Positions 25,387-37,658 of a DNA stretch of 64,000 nt are shown one piece after another. The notes beneath the pieces are model-generated. The model did not search any database, was not told the origin of the DNA, and saw only the letters and a program-made list of their open reading frames with translations. Where the stretch lies: contig JBANDB010000003.1 of NCBI GenBank assembly GCA_037576215.1, positions 5,952,001 through 6,016,000 on the forward strand, written 5' to 3'. Numbering within the stretch: the stretch's first letter is position 1; every line of letters starts with the position of its first letter. Both the position numbers and the translations under genes were made by a program. Source of the DNA: Armillaria gallica. Lineage: Eukaryota; Basidiomycota; Agaricomycetes; Agaricales; Physalacriaceae.

Positions 25387-26552
25387 TGTTTCGTTGCGCA
25401 CAGGTTTGACTCTGATGCAAGCGGTAAGTATCAAAGCCATCTTTACCAATTTGGGTGCTGACTATTGCGTCGTTAGGCATACCAATATCATCCCAGGAGT
25501 GGGTAGAAGTGAGCCCCATGCGGACGAAACCGTTGGATTAAGTTTCTATTAAGTCCATCATTCATATTAATGAGGCATATTGATAATGTATACATACCAT
25601 TCTTGCTTGACCTAATGTAGATTATTTGTTTCCTGATTCCTTCTGTTGGGGAGCCGTCTGATCCAGAGGAGATTGCGTAGATACGTCGACACGTTCCCCT
25701 ACCTGAGCAGTGTGCTATCTTTGCATAGAAGCCATTTGAACAAGCACTCGCCACCCGCGGAAATCACTGTGGCTTTTGTTCGAAGCTGTGGTCAAGGAGA
25801 TCCGAAGCTTCCATTGCTTGAATACTTACTAACTAGAACAATGTTCCTGCGGTGAAGTAGCGCCGGGGTAAAACGTTACCCGTATACTTCAGCTGCGCAA
25901 GCGTCCGTTTTATCCCCTCTATAAATTAGCACAAGTTCGCCTTTTGAGTTGATGGCGGCGCGTCGTTATGCATGTTACGACGGGTTTTTAAATTTCATGC
26001 AAGTTTCCCAAGGCACCAGCATCCTTTGATGTCCGGGACAGACGGATAGAGGCCTATCGGGGACGGAAGACAGTAACTTTGGTGACGTGTGGGGCAAACG
26101 ACGGACATCGCTGTCTCGACATTGCCGCCGCCGCCGAGCTCTGTCGAACACCTTGTTTCGTAGATGACTGAAGCGGCATTCGCGCACCCCTATCCCAATA
26201 AGTCAATCACCGCCAAGATCAGCTCCACGAGCAAATCGGGCTTTACTGTGAGGCACAAACCGGGTTAGTATGATTTGAAAAGGAGATCACAGACGCATTT
26301 ACTTGCCGCTTGCGGTCTGACTTCTTTCCCTACAAGAAATTTGCGGGCATTGATCGCATGCAGAATTGCTCTTGCCGTTTCAACTCCGTTCCCGCTCCGT
26401 GCCTCCAGAACATTTGAACAACCACACAGGCAGGACGCTGCGGATAGGTCACAAACGATAGATTCTCAGGATCTGATCCACACGAAGTTCGCCTCTTAAA
26501 GACAGATATACGTAAGTAATCGCTGCGTTCGAATTGCCCTACGTTCTATGTA
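25387..26552. other. Intergenic, no gene recognised
   Basis: Holds the 3' ends of two convergent genes. Small frames near 25,646 and 25,975-26,187 have no motif. A short CCG repeat occurs at about 26,120-26,136. Nothing else stands out. Confidence 0.45.
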
Positions 26553-27371
26553 TTAGTCTTGTTTTACAGTAGTTTTGCGCTGTCGTAAGGACGAGGCAAT
26601 GTCGTTGCCCAACCTATACATAGTCAAGCTGGATATCGTGCACCAGACACTAGGAATCGATCGCATGTTACGTTGATGGTGTGGCGCAGAGAAGGGGTGA
26701 CTTACATGTTTGGGCATACCCAATAAGCCAAAACGTCCACAAAATCATTGTGCCCTATAGCGCACCATCCGCAATAGTACTCCTGTGCCAAATAGAGGAT
26801 TGTCTTCGCCAAAGTCACCGTAGCACCCGTGTAGCCAAATAGCGGCGCAATGTCAGACTTGATGGCATATACAAGAACGAGATACGTTATCTTGATAGGG
26901 GTGTTGAGCAGAAGGAGTGTTCCGATGAATGAAGCTACGTACCGCGGCAAAGTTTTCGAGAAGGTTCAGAATAGCTAGTGGCGCACAGAACAGAAGTGAG
27001 AAGTTCAAAACACGAATCGAAGTTGGTAACAGCGTACCTGCGGCGTTAGCGAACCCATCGCCATCCTCAAATGCTTTCACACCGTAGATCTGCATTGGAG
27101 AGAAAAAAAATTTAATGGCAGGTTCTGGGCGAGAAGGATACAACCGGCGCACCTTGTCTATCTGTCCGTAAAAATCATACAACTTCCACGCCCAATGCAA
27201 GTCGCCGCCGACCATTGAACGAGGTCTAGAGATGGAGAACGATGAGCAGAAATATACAGCCGGCCAGGCAAGATACTCGCACCTCATGAGACAGTATCCA
27301 GCATCCCATATCATCAGCGGGGCAGTGAGCATGAACCATATGGTTATCCAGGTATACACCTTGGGAGCCAT
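26553..27371 (-). CDS. EBP/EXPERA-domain membrane protein (sterol isomerase-like)
   Basis: Starts MAPKVYTWITIWFMLTAP and has the family signatures IWDAGYC, RPRSMVGGDLHW, YGVKAFEDGDGFANA and TLAKTILYLAQEYYC. Four hydrophobic segments are visible, as in emopamil-binding proteins, which isomerise the delta-8 sterol double bond in the ER or belong to the related EXPERA group. Fungi do the ERG2 step with another protein, so a catalytic role is not assured. An apparent stop right after YWVCPNM is a splice site: the donor GTAAGT at 26,706 reading left joins to a last exon TMYRLGNDIASSLRQRK, ending at 26,553. At least five exons. The His-Trp and Glu-Asp pairs expected near the active site appear present. 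Confidence 0.82.
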
Positions 27372-29084
27372 TGAGAGGGGGGGAGCAGAGAGCTATACGG
27401 GAACGAGCCTAGCGGTCTTTAAACCTATCAAAACGAACACTTTTTGAAAGAGAAGAGCTCTTCGCCTGCTTCCTGGAGTTTAATTAACAGCCTTTTAAAC
27501 GGATCTGACGCGGTTTACGTACAAACCTGGAACGTTAGATAGGCCCTTCCAATGCCATGTTGAAAATGAAAGCCACGGTATTCGAATCAGCGACGTTATG
27601 ATCTGTTATGTTCAAACGAATAATCGACCACGCCATGCTTGCCCTTCAAATGCTCCCAATTATATTGGTTAAATGAGAAATTTTATCGCTCTGCTTGCTG
27701 GCATGGCGAAGATTCCCAGCGTCAGCTTGAAACTGCAGTATTTCGGCTCGAGGCTGATGCCAAGGTGATGCAAAAGCACATGGGGGAGCAACTGGCGACC
27801 AAACTCGAGACAAACGCTCAATAAGTCCCTTGATTCCCAGCGTCCTTTCCAGGGGGTCATACGCCGATCAGAACATATCGTCGCCACGGAGAAATACTGG
27901 AGATACGATCACCTAACCGGCATGCCGGTCCTGGCTTGTTCGCCCCCAAAACTGTGTGTTTTCCTCGCAAAACACATCATGACATAGAAGATCGGCCCAA
28001 AACAATCCGAGCTCATGACATGCCCCAAGATTTCTACTGCCGCCTTTGGCCTGTTAGCCATCACCATGTTAAGCAATGATGACCAATTTCGAAATGTTGT
28101 ACAGGCACCAACGTTTGTCGACGTCGAAGTACAAATTCGTCCCTTCCCCGCTTTTCCAGGATCTTCGCGAGACGCGTGGATCAGGTCCGTGCGCCGGAGG
28201 ACGGTCGAGACTCGAGAACCAATGTGGTCGTTGCATCCGTTCTACTGACTGCCAGCCAATAGAATCGCTTCGGGCTTCAAGGAGCCATGTGAAACTGCCC
28301 AACTCAGTTGTGCTCTCACCTGGTCGGCTAGAAGTGTGGGCGCATGGTGACGATAGGCATCTGAGATCTCGCTCTATCTCGAGCCGCAGGCTGACGACCC
28401 TACACGCGACCCTTCGAAGATTCCATTCAGCGCTCAGCACCAGGTTTGAAAACTGGCTGTTTGGTGTGGCAAAGAAGCGACATAGCAAATGCATTCAGCG
28501 CCCTTATTCCCATTTCTCTCGGCTATCAAAGAGCCAGCATGGTGCCTTGGAGTAAATGCACCTAACAAGAAGGCAATTTTAAAAGGTTGCAGAAATCCAC
28601 CGGCGTTGACGTAGAGGTGTCCAATGAACAGGCAACATCGGAACAGGCCCGGTTTGACACTTCCTCAAAACAGGGTTCTATTTGAGGTCATCAGAGTGTC
28701 ATAAGCGTTGAGTAAGGGCCGGTGGAAGTACGCGATACCGCAACGTCATTGGTCCATTAAACTCGAATGAATATCTCCAAGAGTTAGATATCTCCAGCCG
28801 GTCCAATGCGCCCCCTGCAGGGCTTTCAACCTATTGGCACGCTATCGTAAGTAAAACCCCCTTGGATCTTGGATTCAAAAAAGTCCGGGAAGATAAAGCG
28901 CTCAAAGTGTTCATACAAGGTAGTCGATACAGAAATCTTGATGCAGGGTATACAGCCAGAAGCATTAGAACCACACGATAGCACGACAGAAAAATGACCA
29001 GAACCGTTCAATCCACCTGTCAATCACCAATCAGAAAGCTCTTACTGCCTCATGTCAAAGAAATGTAGCGCTGACCATGAATTT
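27372..29084. other. Long stretch without a supported gene
   Basis: Short open frames occur on both strands (for example 27,639-27,824, 28,076-28,555 plus; 28,069-28,494 minus) and overlap each other, but none shows a known motif or a consistent exon chain. Part of it is the promoter of the EBP gene and the 3' end of the F-box gene. Confidence 0.4.
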
Positions 29085-30158
29085 TCACAGCACCTTATGC
29101 CAACTCCCACCTTCATTGCGCACCCAAGATATTACGACATCTCTGTCGCCGGTCATCTGGTAGTAGAATCTTCGTACGTCACCGAATCGGTAGATCACAG
29201 TAAACCTTTCAAACTGCGGTGCATCTATTGCCATCTTGGTAATTGAACTCTCGAGATCCCGGCTCATATCCATCGAAGACACAGGCGTCATCACCAGAAA
29301 CAGATGCTGTAGACTCGCGAGGGACGACACAAAATAGTGCAAGCATTGTTCCTGTAAACACATTCAGAACAACGATGGGTCCAATCCCACAAAACCACCC
29401 ACCACGTCGTCATCGAACAAATACACCGAATCAATGCAGAATTCGCGCACGCCACGCAGCCAGCGACATAAAGTGGCGAGTGGAGTAGTCCGCACATAGC
29501 CATATGGCAGCCGCACCATCTCCACAGAACACGTATTCCTAACGAGCACATCCAAAGCGCGAACCGGGGGGGATGTGAAATGTATCCTTGCCACCCGACG
29601 TCCCGGCAGGAGACTATCCACCCACGACGCCGCAGCATTTAATCTGGCAAGCCTCGGCAACGACGTATCCCTAACCGTCATATAGGGAGGCAGCGAATGC
29701 ACGAAAGTCAGATCTTCAATTTCGCACTGGTGATCAAGAAACGCGAGCAGGTCTTCATCGGTGTAAAAGTCCACCTCAAAGGAGAACAGCCTAAACGCGT
29801 CTCGGCAACCGTTCAACACCCAGGAACCCTTGCACAGGATGCGTAACTTCAAGTGGCGCAGATTACGGAGGCACGGGAGGGTTTGCGCTATGAGGGACAG
29901 GTACTCTCTCTTCCTCGCATCATCATGCCGCCACCGAGCATCGCTCAACTCTAAAAAGCCGACCCGTTCCGCGAGACTTCGGTCGCCTAGCAAGACCGGA
30001 AGGGCTTCCGCTGCGTTGGGATGCCATATAACCCCGTATATTCCATCTCTACAACACGGCAAAAATCCTTTGCAACAAACACTGAGAGCGCACAAGTCCT
30101 GGAGCGAAACATAGCGAAGAATCTCCAAGAACGTGTCAACAGGTATGGTGGCGAGCAT
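29085..30158 (-). CDS. F-box protein
   Basis: The N-terminus MLATIPVDTFLEILRYVSLQ with DLCALSVCCKGF is an F-box: Pro-x-Asp/Glu, Leu/Ile pairs and the Leu-Cys-Ala-Leu-Ser core. The rest is Leu-rich (for example LRNLRHLKLRI, FLDHQCEIEDLTF, SLPRLARLN) as in fungal F-box proteins with degenerate LRRs. The first exon ends at DDDV with donor GTGGGT and a 48-nt intron; the second reads EQCLHYFVSSLASLQHLF and stops at 29,085. F-box proteins bind Skp1 and bring targets to SCF ubiquitin ligase; the target here is unknown. A decayed paralogue lies at 30,890-31,320 on the same strand, so this is a recently duplicating family. Confidence 0.75.
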
Positions 30159-30889
30159 GACTGTGTGGGTCTAATGAAGGACTGAATTGAATGTTTTATG
30201 CGTGAATGACAAAAATCTGTAACATCTGACTCACCGCCTTGATCAGCTGTTTTGCGGCTATGCAACAGCTGACTGGAAGCGAGCATACCAATACGCATGA
30301 AGGGCCGTCGCTAGAATTGAGTCCATAAACCGGTTAGGTAGCGATAGTGCAAATTTTTTACCAGTGATAGTAAACGAGATAGCATCAGCGGCCCGTCGTG
30401 GCTTCCCAAGTCTAACGCTTAAATTTGAAGTTTGCAGATGAACATGCGCAGTCACAATTGAAAGGACAGTGCCACACCTGTCAAGGTAGTCAAAGAGAAT
30501 GAACAGGCAGCAATATGTAGCGCAATACCTTTTATATAATCTTCTCCTATTGCCCGTCTATACGGCGTTTCCAGTTAACCACCCTCCTTCTGTCATTAGT
30601 CCAATAGAGCACAGAAAAGGTGTCAAACTGCGACGCCCCTGTCGCCACAATCGAAATAAGCTCGCCCAGGCCCCGCTCGCCGTCCCGCGAGGTGATCACC
30701 ACTGTAACCAACACCAGTCGCTTTAAACGCCTTCAAAGATGTCACCGTGTATCCTTCAGATGCTGTCTCCCCGACAGCCTATTGTTGCGTACATCAGTTA
30801 CATTCAATCTAGAAACGCCTAAAATCCACTCACATCGATGTCACCAGAATACATTCAATCTATCCACAACTCGCACGCAGTACCAAGAC
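30159..30889. other. Promoter side of F-box gene; possible pseudogene tail
   Basis: No intact gene. The part near 30,650-30,890 may contain the heavily decayed 3' end of the F-box-like pseudogene (a minus-strand QHLK-like patch near 30,750), but the match is too weak to count. Confidence 0.35.
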
Positions 30890-31320
30890 AACGGCCCAAC
30901 ACCGCAATCTCCTTGTTCCTCAAATAACTGTATGGCAACCGTACCATTGCCGTAGGTCAGGCAGCCCTGCATGAACCGGGGAAGGCATACACTGTCGCCA
31001 CTTGACGGTCCGGTAGCAGGCTATCAACTAGGAAGGCATAGCATCGAGCTTGGCTAGCTTCGGTAATGATACCGCCTTCATATACCCCGGAAGCCCTCCG
31101 GCTGGTGATCAAGAAAGACAATAGGATCTTCGAGTGGACACAACTTGATCGCGTTTCGGCAGTGGATGAGCGTCTGTGAGCGATTGTCTACAATATGGAA
31201 CTTCAAATGATGCGGATTGGGCATGTTGAGGGGAGGCTTAAACTCTTGCAGTAGCGAACGAGAGCGCACAGAAGTATCATAGATGATCTCCAAGGTGCCG
31301 GCCTGAATTGAAGCAAGCAT
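30890..31320 (-). pseudogene. Decayed F-box gene copy
   Basis: The minus strand matches the neighbouring F-box gene in pieces and in order: an ATG at 31,320 starting MLAS (compare MLAT), a Leu-Lys-rich block, VFLDHQ (intact copy AFLDHQ), a LP-YM segment, SLPKLAKL (SLPRLARL), then DSLLPDRQVA in a shifted frame (DSLLPGRRVA) and MVRLPYSYLR (MVRLPYGYVR). An in-frame stop follows the Met-Pro-Ser after LAKLDA, at least two frame changes are needed, and the F-box core plus roughly 100 bases before LP-YM are missing. This is a tandem duplicate that lost function. Confidence 0.7.
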
Positions 31321-31520
31321 AGGAATATCAATGAGTCGACACACTGCTCGTGGAATATATAACTTACCGCTGTGATAAATATCATGATAGATTGTAGCTA
31401 TGCAATATAGTATGGGGGAAAAAAAACAATGACGTATCTCCAAGGATCAAGGAGTGCAGACCCACAGTAACCTCATAGTGATGAGATGGAGAGAGATGTC
31501 AAGAATCAAGGTGATAATTA

Positions 31521-32696
31521 TCAAACATGTGCACATCTGCTTTCTACCACAGTACCCTGTGTAAAGCCTAACAAACGAACCGGTTGCCCGTGCCACTGAG
31601 GCCCAGGGATACTCCTCGAGTCCAATTCCTTCTCAAAACTCGGTAGAACTTTATGCTTGGGCGACTGGAGAAGACGAGGAGACATAGGTTCGTACTTCCG
31701 ACTAAGCGAGCCGCGCCTCCTAACACTTGACTTCCTGCAATTGATCGAACGCGACGGAGATGTTTCATATAGCGATGCAGAAGCCAAGTTCGGCGAAGCG
31801 ACGAGAGGATGGGGAACGAACAGAGGTATGGTAGAGAAACCGGCGGAAGAGACATTTGTTGCTGAAGCCGTCTTTTCGGGTATCACGATACTGATACCTC
31901 GCACATCGTGTCCAAGTGAAATCCCATGTCCGAGCCCGTTGAGTTGTCCAACCAACGACGCGGTAGCTTCGTTCACAGACGCTGGCAAGAGAACTGCCGA
32001 TTGCGGCTGAGCTGGCGATACTTGAGATGATGTATCCAGAACATGGTCGATGACAATCTCGCTAAGAGGAGAATAACAATTCGTGACGCTGATAAAGGGC
32101 GGCGGGAGTAGGATGGGCGAAGGAGAGTCAGCTAGATCAATGGCAACTAAACGAGGCTTCTCGGGAAAGATAGGTGAGTCGTCAGGTTGGCTGATAGTAG
32201 CATCACCGGAGAGAGAGTATTGTGATGGAAGGCCTAAGCCCAGACCAACTGGTCCTCCTAAAGGCGTTCCCTGCGTGGCAAGACTGAGCACGAGAGAAGA
32301 AGCGAAAGAACAAATGCTTACCTGTGCACTGACTCGTCGAGCACCAGAGCTCCTTCGACCCTCACGTTTCTTCCTATAAACCTTGGTCCGAGTCCACGAT
32401 GGCGATTTGTTACGCTCCTCTGGCTCTGCCTCGTATCCCAAATCATCGTCCGACAATAGTAAGGGCCCCGTTTCGGCGTCAGGGCGTTTCCTAGGAATCG
32501 AATGGGCCTGAAACGAGACCCGCTCGTAGGTAAATTCAACTTTGAAGACTCGCTCGGACGTTGATGCTTCACTGGTACATCGGGAAAGCGACGAAGAACA
32601 GTCTGTTTGAGATTCTGACGAAGTGTTATGCTCGAATAGAGATGAATTAGCGCGCGACGACGCAGAAGAGCTCGAGAGTGCCAGACTCAGCGACAT
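31521..32696 (-). CDS. Serine-rich hypothetical protein, about 374 aa
   Basis: Exon 1 runs from 32,696 to 32,322, a 51-nt intron (32,271-32,321, GTAAGC...GCAG) follows RRVSAQ, and exon 2 runs to 31,521. The frame is open without the splice too, but donor and acceptor are good. The N-terminus is a Ser-rich tract, then a basic stretch (KVYRKKREGRRSSGARR) that could be a nuclear signal, a Pro/Ser-rich middle, and a basic Ser/Arg-rich end (RKSSVRRRGSLSRKYEPMSP) with possible kinase sites. No domain recognised. Confidence 0.6.
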   Translation of the reverse strand: MSLSLALSSSSASSRANSSLFEHNTSSESQTDCSSSLSRCTSEASTSERVFKVEFTYERVSFQAHSIPRKRPDAETGPLLLSDDDLGYEAEPEERNKSPSWTRTKVYRKKREGRRSSGARRVSAQVSICSFASSLVLSLATQGTPLGGPVGLGLGLPSQYSLSGDATISQPDDSPIFPEKPRLVAIDLADSPSPILLPPPFISVTNCYSPLSEIVIDHVLDTSSQVSPAQPQSAVLLPASVNEATASLVGQLNGLGHGISLGHDVRGISIVIPEKTASATNVSSAGFSTIPLFVPHPLVASPNLASASLYETSPSRSINCRKSSVRRRGSLSRKYEPMSPRLLQSPKHKVLPSFEKELDSRSIPGPQWHGQPVRLLGFTQGTVVESRCAHV

Positions 32697-32887
32697 AATA
32701 AGGATAGAATGAGATGAAGTATAGGAAATGTGGAGGAGAGGGTTAGAGGCAAGGAATAGAAATGGTTCAGTTGGCGTCCCTCGCCCTTTTGAGATCGGAG
32801 CTTGAATTCGGTCCGACCGGGCCGCATCATGTCATCGACTTCAAACCAATTCTGCATTTGTGTAGGTACCGGCACAGAAGTTCCTAT

Positions 32888-33747
32888 TTACCACTTCGCA
32901 TACGGCAAGAATTTACCACTAAGGAGGGATAATATTAACGTCTGACATAAAAGGTTAGAGAACAAAACATACTCGAACGTTAGAACGATGCGATCCCCTT
33001 TGGGATCCGGTTTCTTCTCTATATTAATCTTGCAATCAATCATGGACATAATACCATCTCCAAACTGTCGTGAAATGCATCGGAAACTCGTGAGAAAGGA
33101 ATGGATATATATGGCGTACTTTCTCATGTATAATGGCCTTCAATTCACCTGCTGTGAGAGGATAGTCACATAATCATGCTGGACAGCGTACCTTAATCGC
33201 ATGTCCATACACCATGACACCCTAGTGGTAACGGAACAATAAGGACATCAACCTTCCAATTCGGATGCCGATTACACACCTCGTACAACCGATAGATGAC
33301 AGGATCGGTGGGAGGCATGGGACCAAGTCCACGGTTCGGCCACCAATGATCACCCAGACCCCCAACGAGGTCGCTGCTCGGAACTTCAAGCGTCTCAGCT
33401 ACCTTCTGTAGTTCTTCAGGAGTGAACTTGGCCTATCAATGTCTGAGATTAGAATTCTGCAGTTATGGGAATGATGAACCTGGCCGTAAAACGCAGCGGC
33501 GAGCCAAACTTCATCCTTCCCAATTGCCTTAGCGATTTGATCGAATGTCAAGCCTGCATATTTATTGATCTGGACTCCTTCTCTTGCAGTGGCGGCGCCT
33601 ACCTTTCCTTGCCTTGGCTTCGAATAGCTTCGAGTTGATGGGCGGAAGGTCAGCATATGGTGAGTTGTTAGCAGGAATCGTCTGTTCAGTGACGGATGAG
33701 CGCTGTAAGAAGCTAGTAGTTGTGTGATTTACCGCAGCTTGAGCCAT
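32888..33747 (-). CDS. cynS: Cyanate hydratase (cyanase)
   Basis: Converts cyanate plus bicarbonate to ammonia and carbon dioxide. The N-terminal helical domain is seen as [45 protein letters not shown] (several exons), followed by [23 protein letters not shown] and the catalytic C-terminal domain [26 protein letters not shown], and the conserved end [10 protein letters not shown]. The active-site Arg and Glu (in YRLYE) and Ser (in IMSMID) of the family are present. Six or more introns split it. The leader ([14 protein letters not shown]) is longer than in bacteria. It lies 250 bases downstream of SDHAF3 on the same strand. The gene symbol follows the bacterial name; fungal copies are often called cyn1. 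Confidence 0.93.
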
Positions 33748-33997
33748 GGTGGATGTTCAAGACAGGGAGCACCTAGCGGGACACATGATCTTATATCGAC
33801 TCGATAACGTGACAAGCGTCCTAAACTTGAGCCCACTTGCGCGCGGTCCCCGACATTCACCGAAAGGTAGAATACAGAAATATATTACATGGCGTCTAAG
33901 CTCAGGCGACGTCAGCAAGGTCGGCTATCGTAAGAAGACCACGTACTTACTGTGGTACAAAAGCGGGACCGAGGATAGCTATACAGCAGCAAGATCA

Positions 33998-34577
33998 CTA
34001 TTCTTTTGGATCCTTGGGTTCCTGATCCTCGACAGGCTTCCACACCTCCTTAGTAGCATTTCTTAGTTCATAGAGCTGCCCAAGTTGCTCCGCAGACATC
34101 TACCACCGGCGTGTCAGTCAAGAATCCGAGCACGAATAAGGTCATTCACTTTCTCAATCAACTGAGGGTCCAATCTCTGACCAGTAAACTCCTCCGGCTT
34201 TGATTCTACGGATAACTTGTCCAAGTATGCCTTCCACTGCGACAGGAAGCCAATGATATGCAAGGGGTTTGTCACCTCTCGATGGCGACGAAATTCTGCA
34301 TTGAATACGGTATCCTCAGCCCAGTTTTGAGCTATCACTAAAGATTCGCGCACCAGCTTTCACATAGGCATCTCCCAAAGAACGCATACCATCCGGTAGA
34401 GGACGTTGAGCCCTCAAAAGACGTCGGTAAAGCCTGAAAACGACTTAGACATCAGATTCACCTCGTAGTTGGGATTTCAACCTACACTATGGGAGGTAAC
34501 AGCGACGCACTTGCCTCTTGCAATTTCAGCGGTCTCGTCCCAACGGACTTCGCGAGCCTCTTTACCGATGGGTACAT
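33998..34577 (-). CDS. SDH7: Succinate dehydrogenase assembly factor 3 (ACN9/SDHAF3)
   Basis: Four exons: a leader starting at 34,577 (MYPSVKRLAKSVGTRPLKL, Arg/Lys-rich, no acidic residues, a good mitochondrial presequence), then LYRRLLRAQRPLPDGMRSLG and DAYVKAEFRRHREV, then TNPLHIIGFLSQWKAYLDKL, and a last exon MSAEQLGQLYEL ending DPKE at 33,998. The LYR motif of the Complex1_LYR family is exact. The protein helps Sdh2 iron-sulphur assembly in the mitochondrial matrix. Introns are 45-60 nt. Start choice is supported by the presequence and a clean GTAGGT donor after PPIV. Confidence 0.9.
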
Positions 34578-37500
34578 TCAATTTCGAGGAAAGCTCAAAT
34601 TGAGCTCAAAGTTTCGGAAGAAACCGTAAAACTACCACGTGGTGGGGGCGGCGGCGGTCACGGCCCGATTGCGATTCACGAAGTCACCAACTCAAAAAAC
34701 TTCAGAAGGCCTTTGATCTCTTTTTTTCGGCGCCTTTCTGGAAATTTTCGAACTTTTCACTCCAGGGTCTGTCGCCGCTTTGTCCCGACTCGGCCGACTG
34801 TCGCTGTCCGGTTTTCCCGGCTCACATCATTGGTGGCGTCGAGTGAGTATTTGTCGAATTCCCAGCCGAGCTCGTTTGAATACGCTGGCTTTCCTCTCTT
34901 GATCTGCACGCACTTTGGGTTTCTTCATCGTCGCTGCTCTCTGGAAGACATAGTATCTAGCTGGCGGTCTCCTAAGCAAGCCACAGGATATTTCTACTCT
35001 TGACCTTGCGGCGCAGAAACCCCTTCGTGGATATCGTATCGTAGATGCGGCCCTGAAAAAGCCACCAGGAGTTCGTTTATGGATGTGAAACAAACATCCT
35101 CACTCGTGAGATGATCTAACTAGGTTTCCTATAGTATCGTACGTACAGCATTTCATTTTGCGGGTACTGTTAGGTCAGTGGCCTTCGCTGACTGATTACC
35201 AGGTGGACTTGAACCTTGGCTTACAGACAAAATCAAATACGGATTTCACGCCGTGAATCGAAGGTCTTTTGGCTGCGTTGAAGCTCTAGCCCCTGGGGAC
35301 GACATCAACGACTGCAAATATAAAATTGTCGCTATTCCCAGGCTTCGAACTGATCCCATCGAGCGGGTGGCAAAGTGACGAAGCCTGCAGACCTGAACAC
35401 GACCGTGGTCGGTCCTATGCTTCTTCCGCGCACTGCGGGAAACGGTTTGGGAGGGCTGAAAGATGAATAAGGCCGGGTCTCGACACATGTAAAGCTTCCT
35501 CGCTGATAAATTCTTTGTCACCACCGGGGATGCCTCCGAGCGACTCCAACTGTTGGCCCAATCATAATGGGATTGATGCCATAGAAAACAAATACTGATC
35601 CTTAGATTTAGGGAGGTAGCTCAAGAATGTTTTTTATTGATTTGTCTTGAGCCGGCAAGGACAGCCTCTATTCACTAATATTCTGCGCGGAGCTAACATG
35701 CACCTTATGCGATAGAAGTTTCAGGCATCGCACACAACCTCTCCCCACGCTCGCATATCCATGGCCGTTTTGGAAGGGAAAATGTTTACATGCACCTCTG
35801 TGATGTTGTACCTCTTGTGTCTGCGCAGGCTCTCGCGACGGTTGCGTTCAAGAATTATGGCAAGAGAGCGCTAGTGAATTGCAGGATGCGACTCACTTTT
35901 GGCGAACCTCCTGAGCTGGGCGTCCTTCATGGACTTCTCGTCCATAGATATAACCTGTTGTCCGTGATTCTTGTCTTGGCAATGACCTGGAGCCCAGCTA
36001 CCTTTCCCTGAATTGCAGAAATGGTATTTTAGCTAACCAGGTCTATACACTCATTTGTCAGGCCTGTCTTTGGTCTTCTGCCCCAGTAACAAAAGATCGT
36101 ACAAACTTTTCCTTCCCCAACAACGGTGAATTAGACCTGTCATTTCGTTGACAGATGCATATTCTCTAAGATCATGGAATCGATGTTTAACTTATGATGA
36201 ATATGTCAGCCATGTCTTCATTGACCGGAATACAGTTCGTCTCTCTGACGTCTGCCCATTCCAAGCATATTATTTCGTGGATCTCCTTTCTCGTTTTGTT
36301 TGCGCGGGCGGAGCTGTGAGTGATCGCAGAAGCACCGGGAAAGAACTTCGACAAACCCTGACACTTTTCAGCCAGAACGCTCCGGAACTCGAAAAGTGCA
36401 GGAATGCGTAGTTACGAGGCAGTTGCCGGATACGAAGCTGTCTAGGACAGGCGACGAGGACGCGGATGCCATGACTGGACAGTTCGCGGACATGAAAGTG
36501 CGAGGTCAAGTTTTTGGGAAGCTCGTACTAAGTCATTTCGGTGAGAGGGAAAAGGCTTAGTCTCGTTTCCTTCGTTACGGTTTACCCACTGCTGTCAGCG
36601 CTTTTTTATGCGCCAATTAGGGAGAGCTTCTGTGTCTCGTACCGGTAATATCCTCAACTACTTATTTTCGTATTCAATGCTGGGCCTTTACCAGAGTAAA
36701 TGAAGTAAGCGGTTCCGAGACGAGAATTCCCTGAACAGGAAATAACAACGGCGCTTCCTACCTCCATCTTCTCTTTTCACTGCCATATGATCTGTGTTAT
36801 CTCTCAAGCGCAGTCAGAAGTTATTCCTAGTTTACATCACCGTGACACTTCGCTTGGCGCGCGAATTCGACGCTATCTCTGGTTTCCCCATTCTTCTAGG
36901 CAGCCCGGATATTTATGGTCTCTGCTGTAGTACTGCATCGCGTCATCTTCAAACTTTAATTATGCTGTTGAGTCATAATGCGATGAGCCACATCACGAAT
37001 AATATTGTCTGCGTCTTCGACTTCGTCAGCAATATACCTCGTAATATCTATTTGGTTCCTATCCTATGGTACGGCGCTCGCACCGTACATAATATAACCG
37101 TCGTCCCCTCTATAAAATCCATCGCGATACTGTCGGAGGCACGTCTCTTCAATTCACTCATTCATAAATTATAATGGTTCATGGCTGTATTTATTACTTA
37201 CCAGCTCCTGCGGTCGACATCGCCGAGATCGTTTTCGTAGTCAAGGAGTCAATAAGACGCGGGCGCCACTGACTTTCATCCCCGCTTACACAAGCTCTTG
37301 AACCTTCAACTTTCGATTTATGGGCACATTATCTCTCGACGCTCCCGATGGGCATTATCTCCGTTGCATTATTCGGAGCGCAACAATGTCATTTTTCTCA
37401 ATGCTGCTGCCTTACTACTGTCTGCTACTGAGCTAGAAGCTCCACAATCCATGTCCGACTCTGGTCCTGTGGTTTTAACCTGTCGAATCCTGGCATTAGG

Positions 37501-37658
37501 CTCTTTCATAAGACGAGTAAGCTCGTTCCAAGGTCTATAAGACGTTCAGCAGCCACAGAGACTTGCCTAGTAAGACTCATATTTACCCTTCCCTTCCCTC
37601 CCCTCCGCCAGCGCCCTCAGAGTTCGTCTTGCCATGACGAGCCCGGTTCTCCTCGGTC
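34578..37658. other. Three-kilobase stretch without a supported gene
   Basis: A CACGTGG E-box-like site and a GGC-rich patch stand at about 34,635-34,660, just upstream of SDHAF3. Small open frames (35,246-35,524 minus, 35,790-36,011 plus, 36,794-37,174 plus) lack motifs or exon chains. The right end is the promoter and pyrimidine-rich leader (CCTTCCCTTCCCTCCCCTCC near 37,590) of the 7TM gene. Confidence 0.4.

Noticed and set aside
28076..28555. 159-codon plus-strand frame with an overlapping minus-strand frame of similar length
   Set aside because: Two long overlapping frames without domains in GC-rich DNA are more likely chance than genes.
34518..35003. 161-codon plus-strand frame over the SDHAF3 start
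   Set aside because: It overlaps the first SDHAF3 exon in antisense, is Arg/Phe-rich and has no domain; it looks like a chance frame in GC-rich promoter DNA.
36794..37174. 126-codon plus-strand frame
   Set aside because: No motif, no exon partners, AT-rich; cannot be told from chance.
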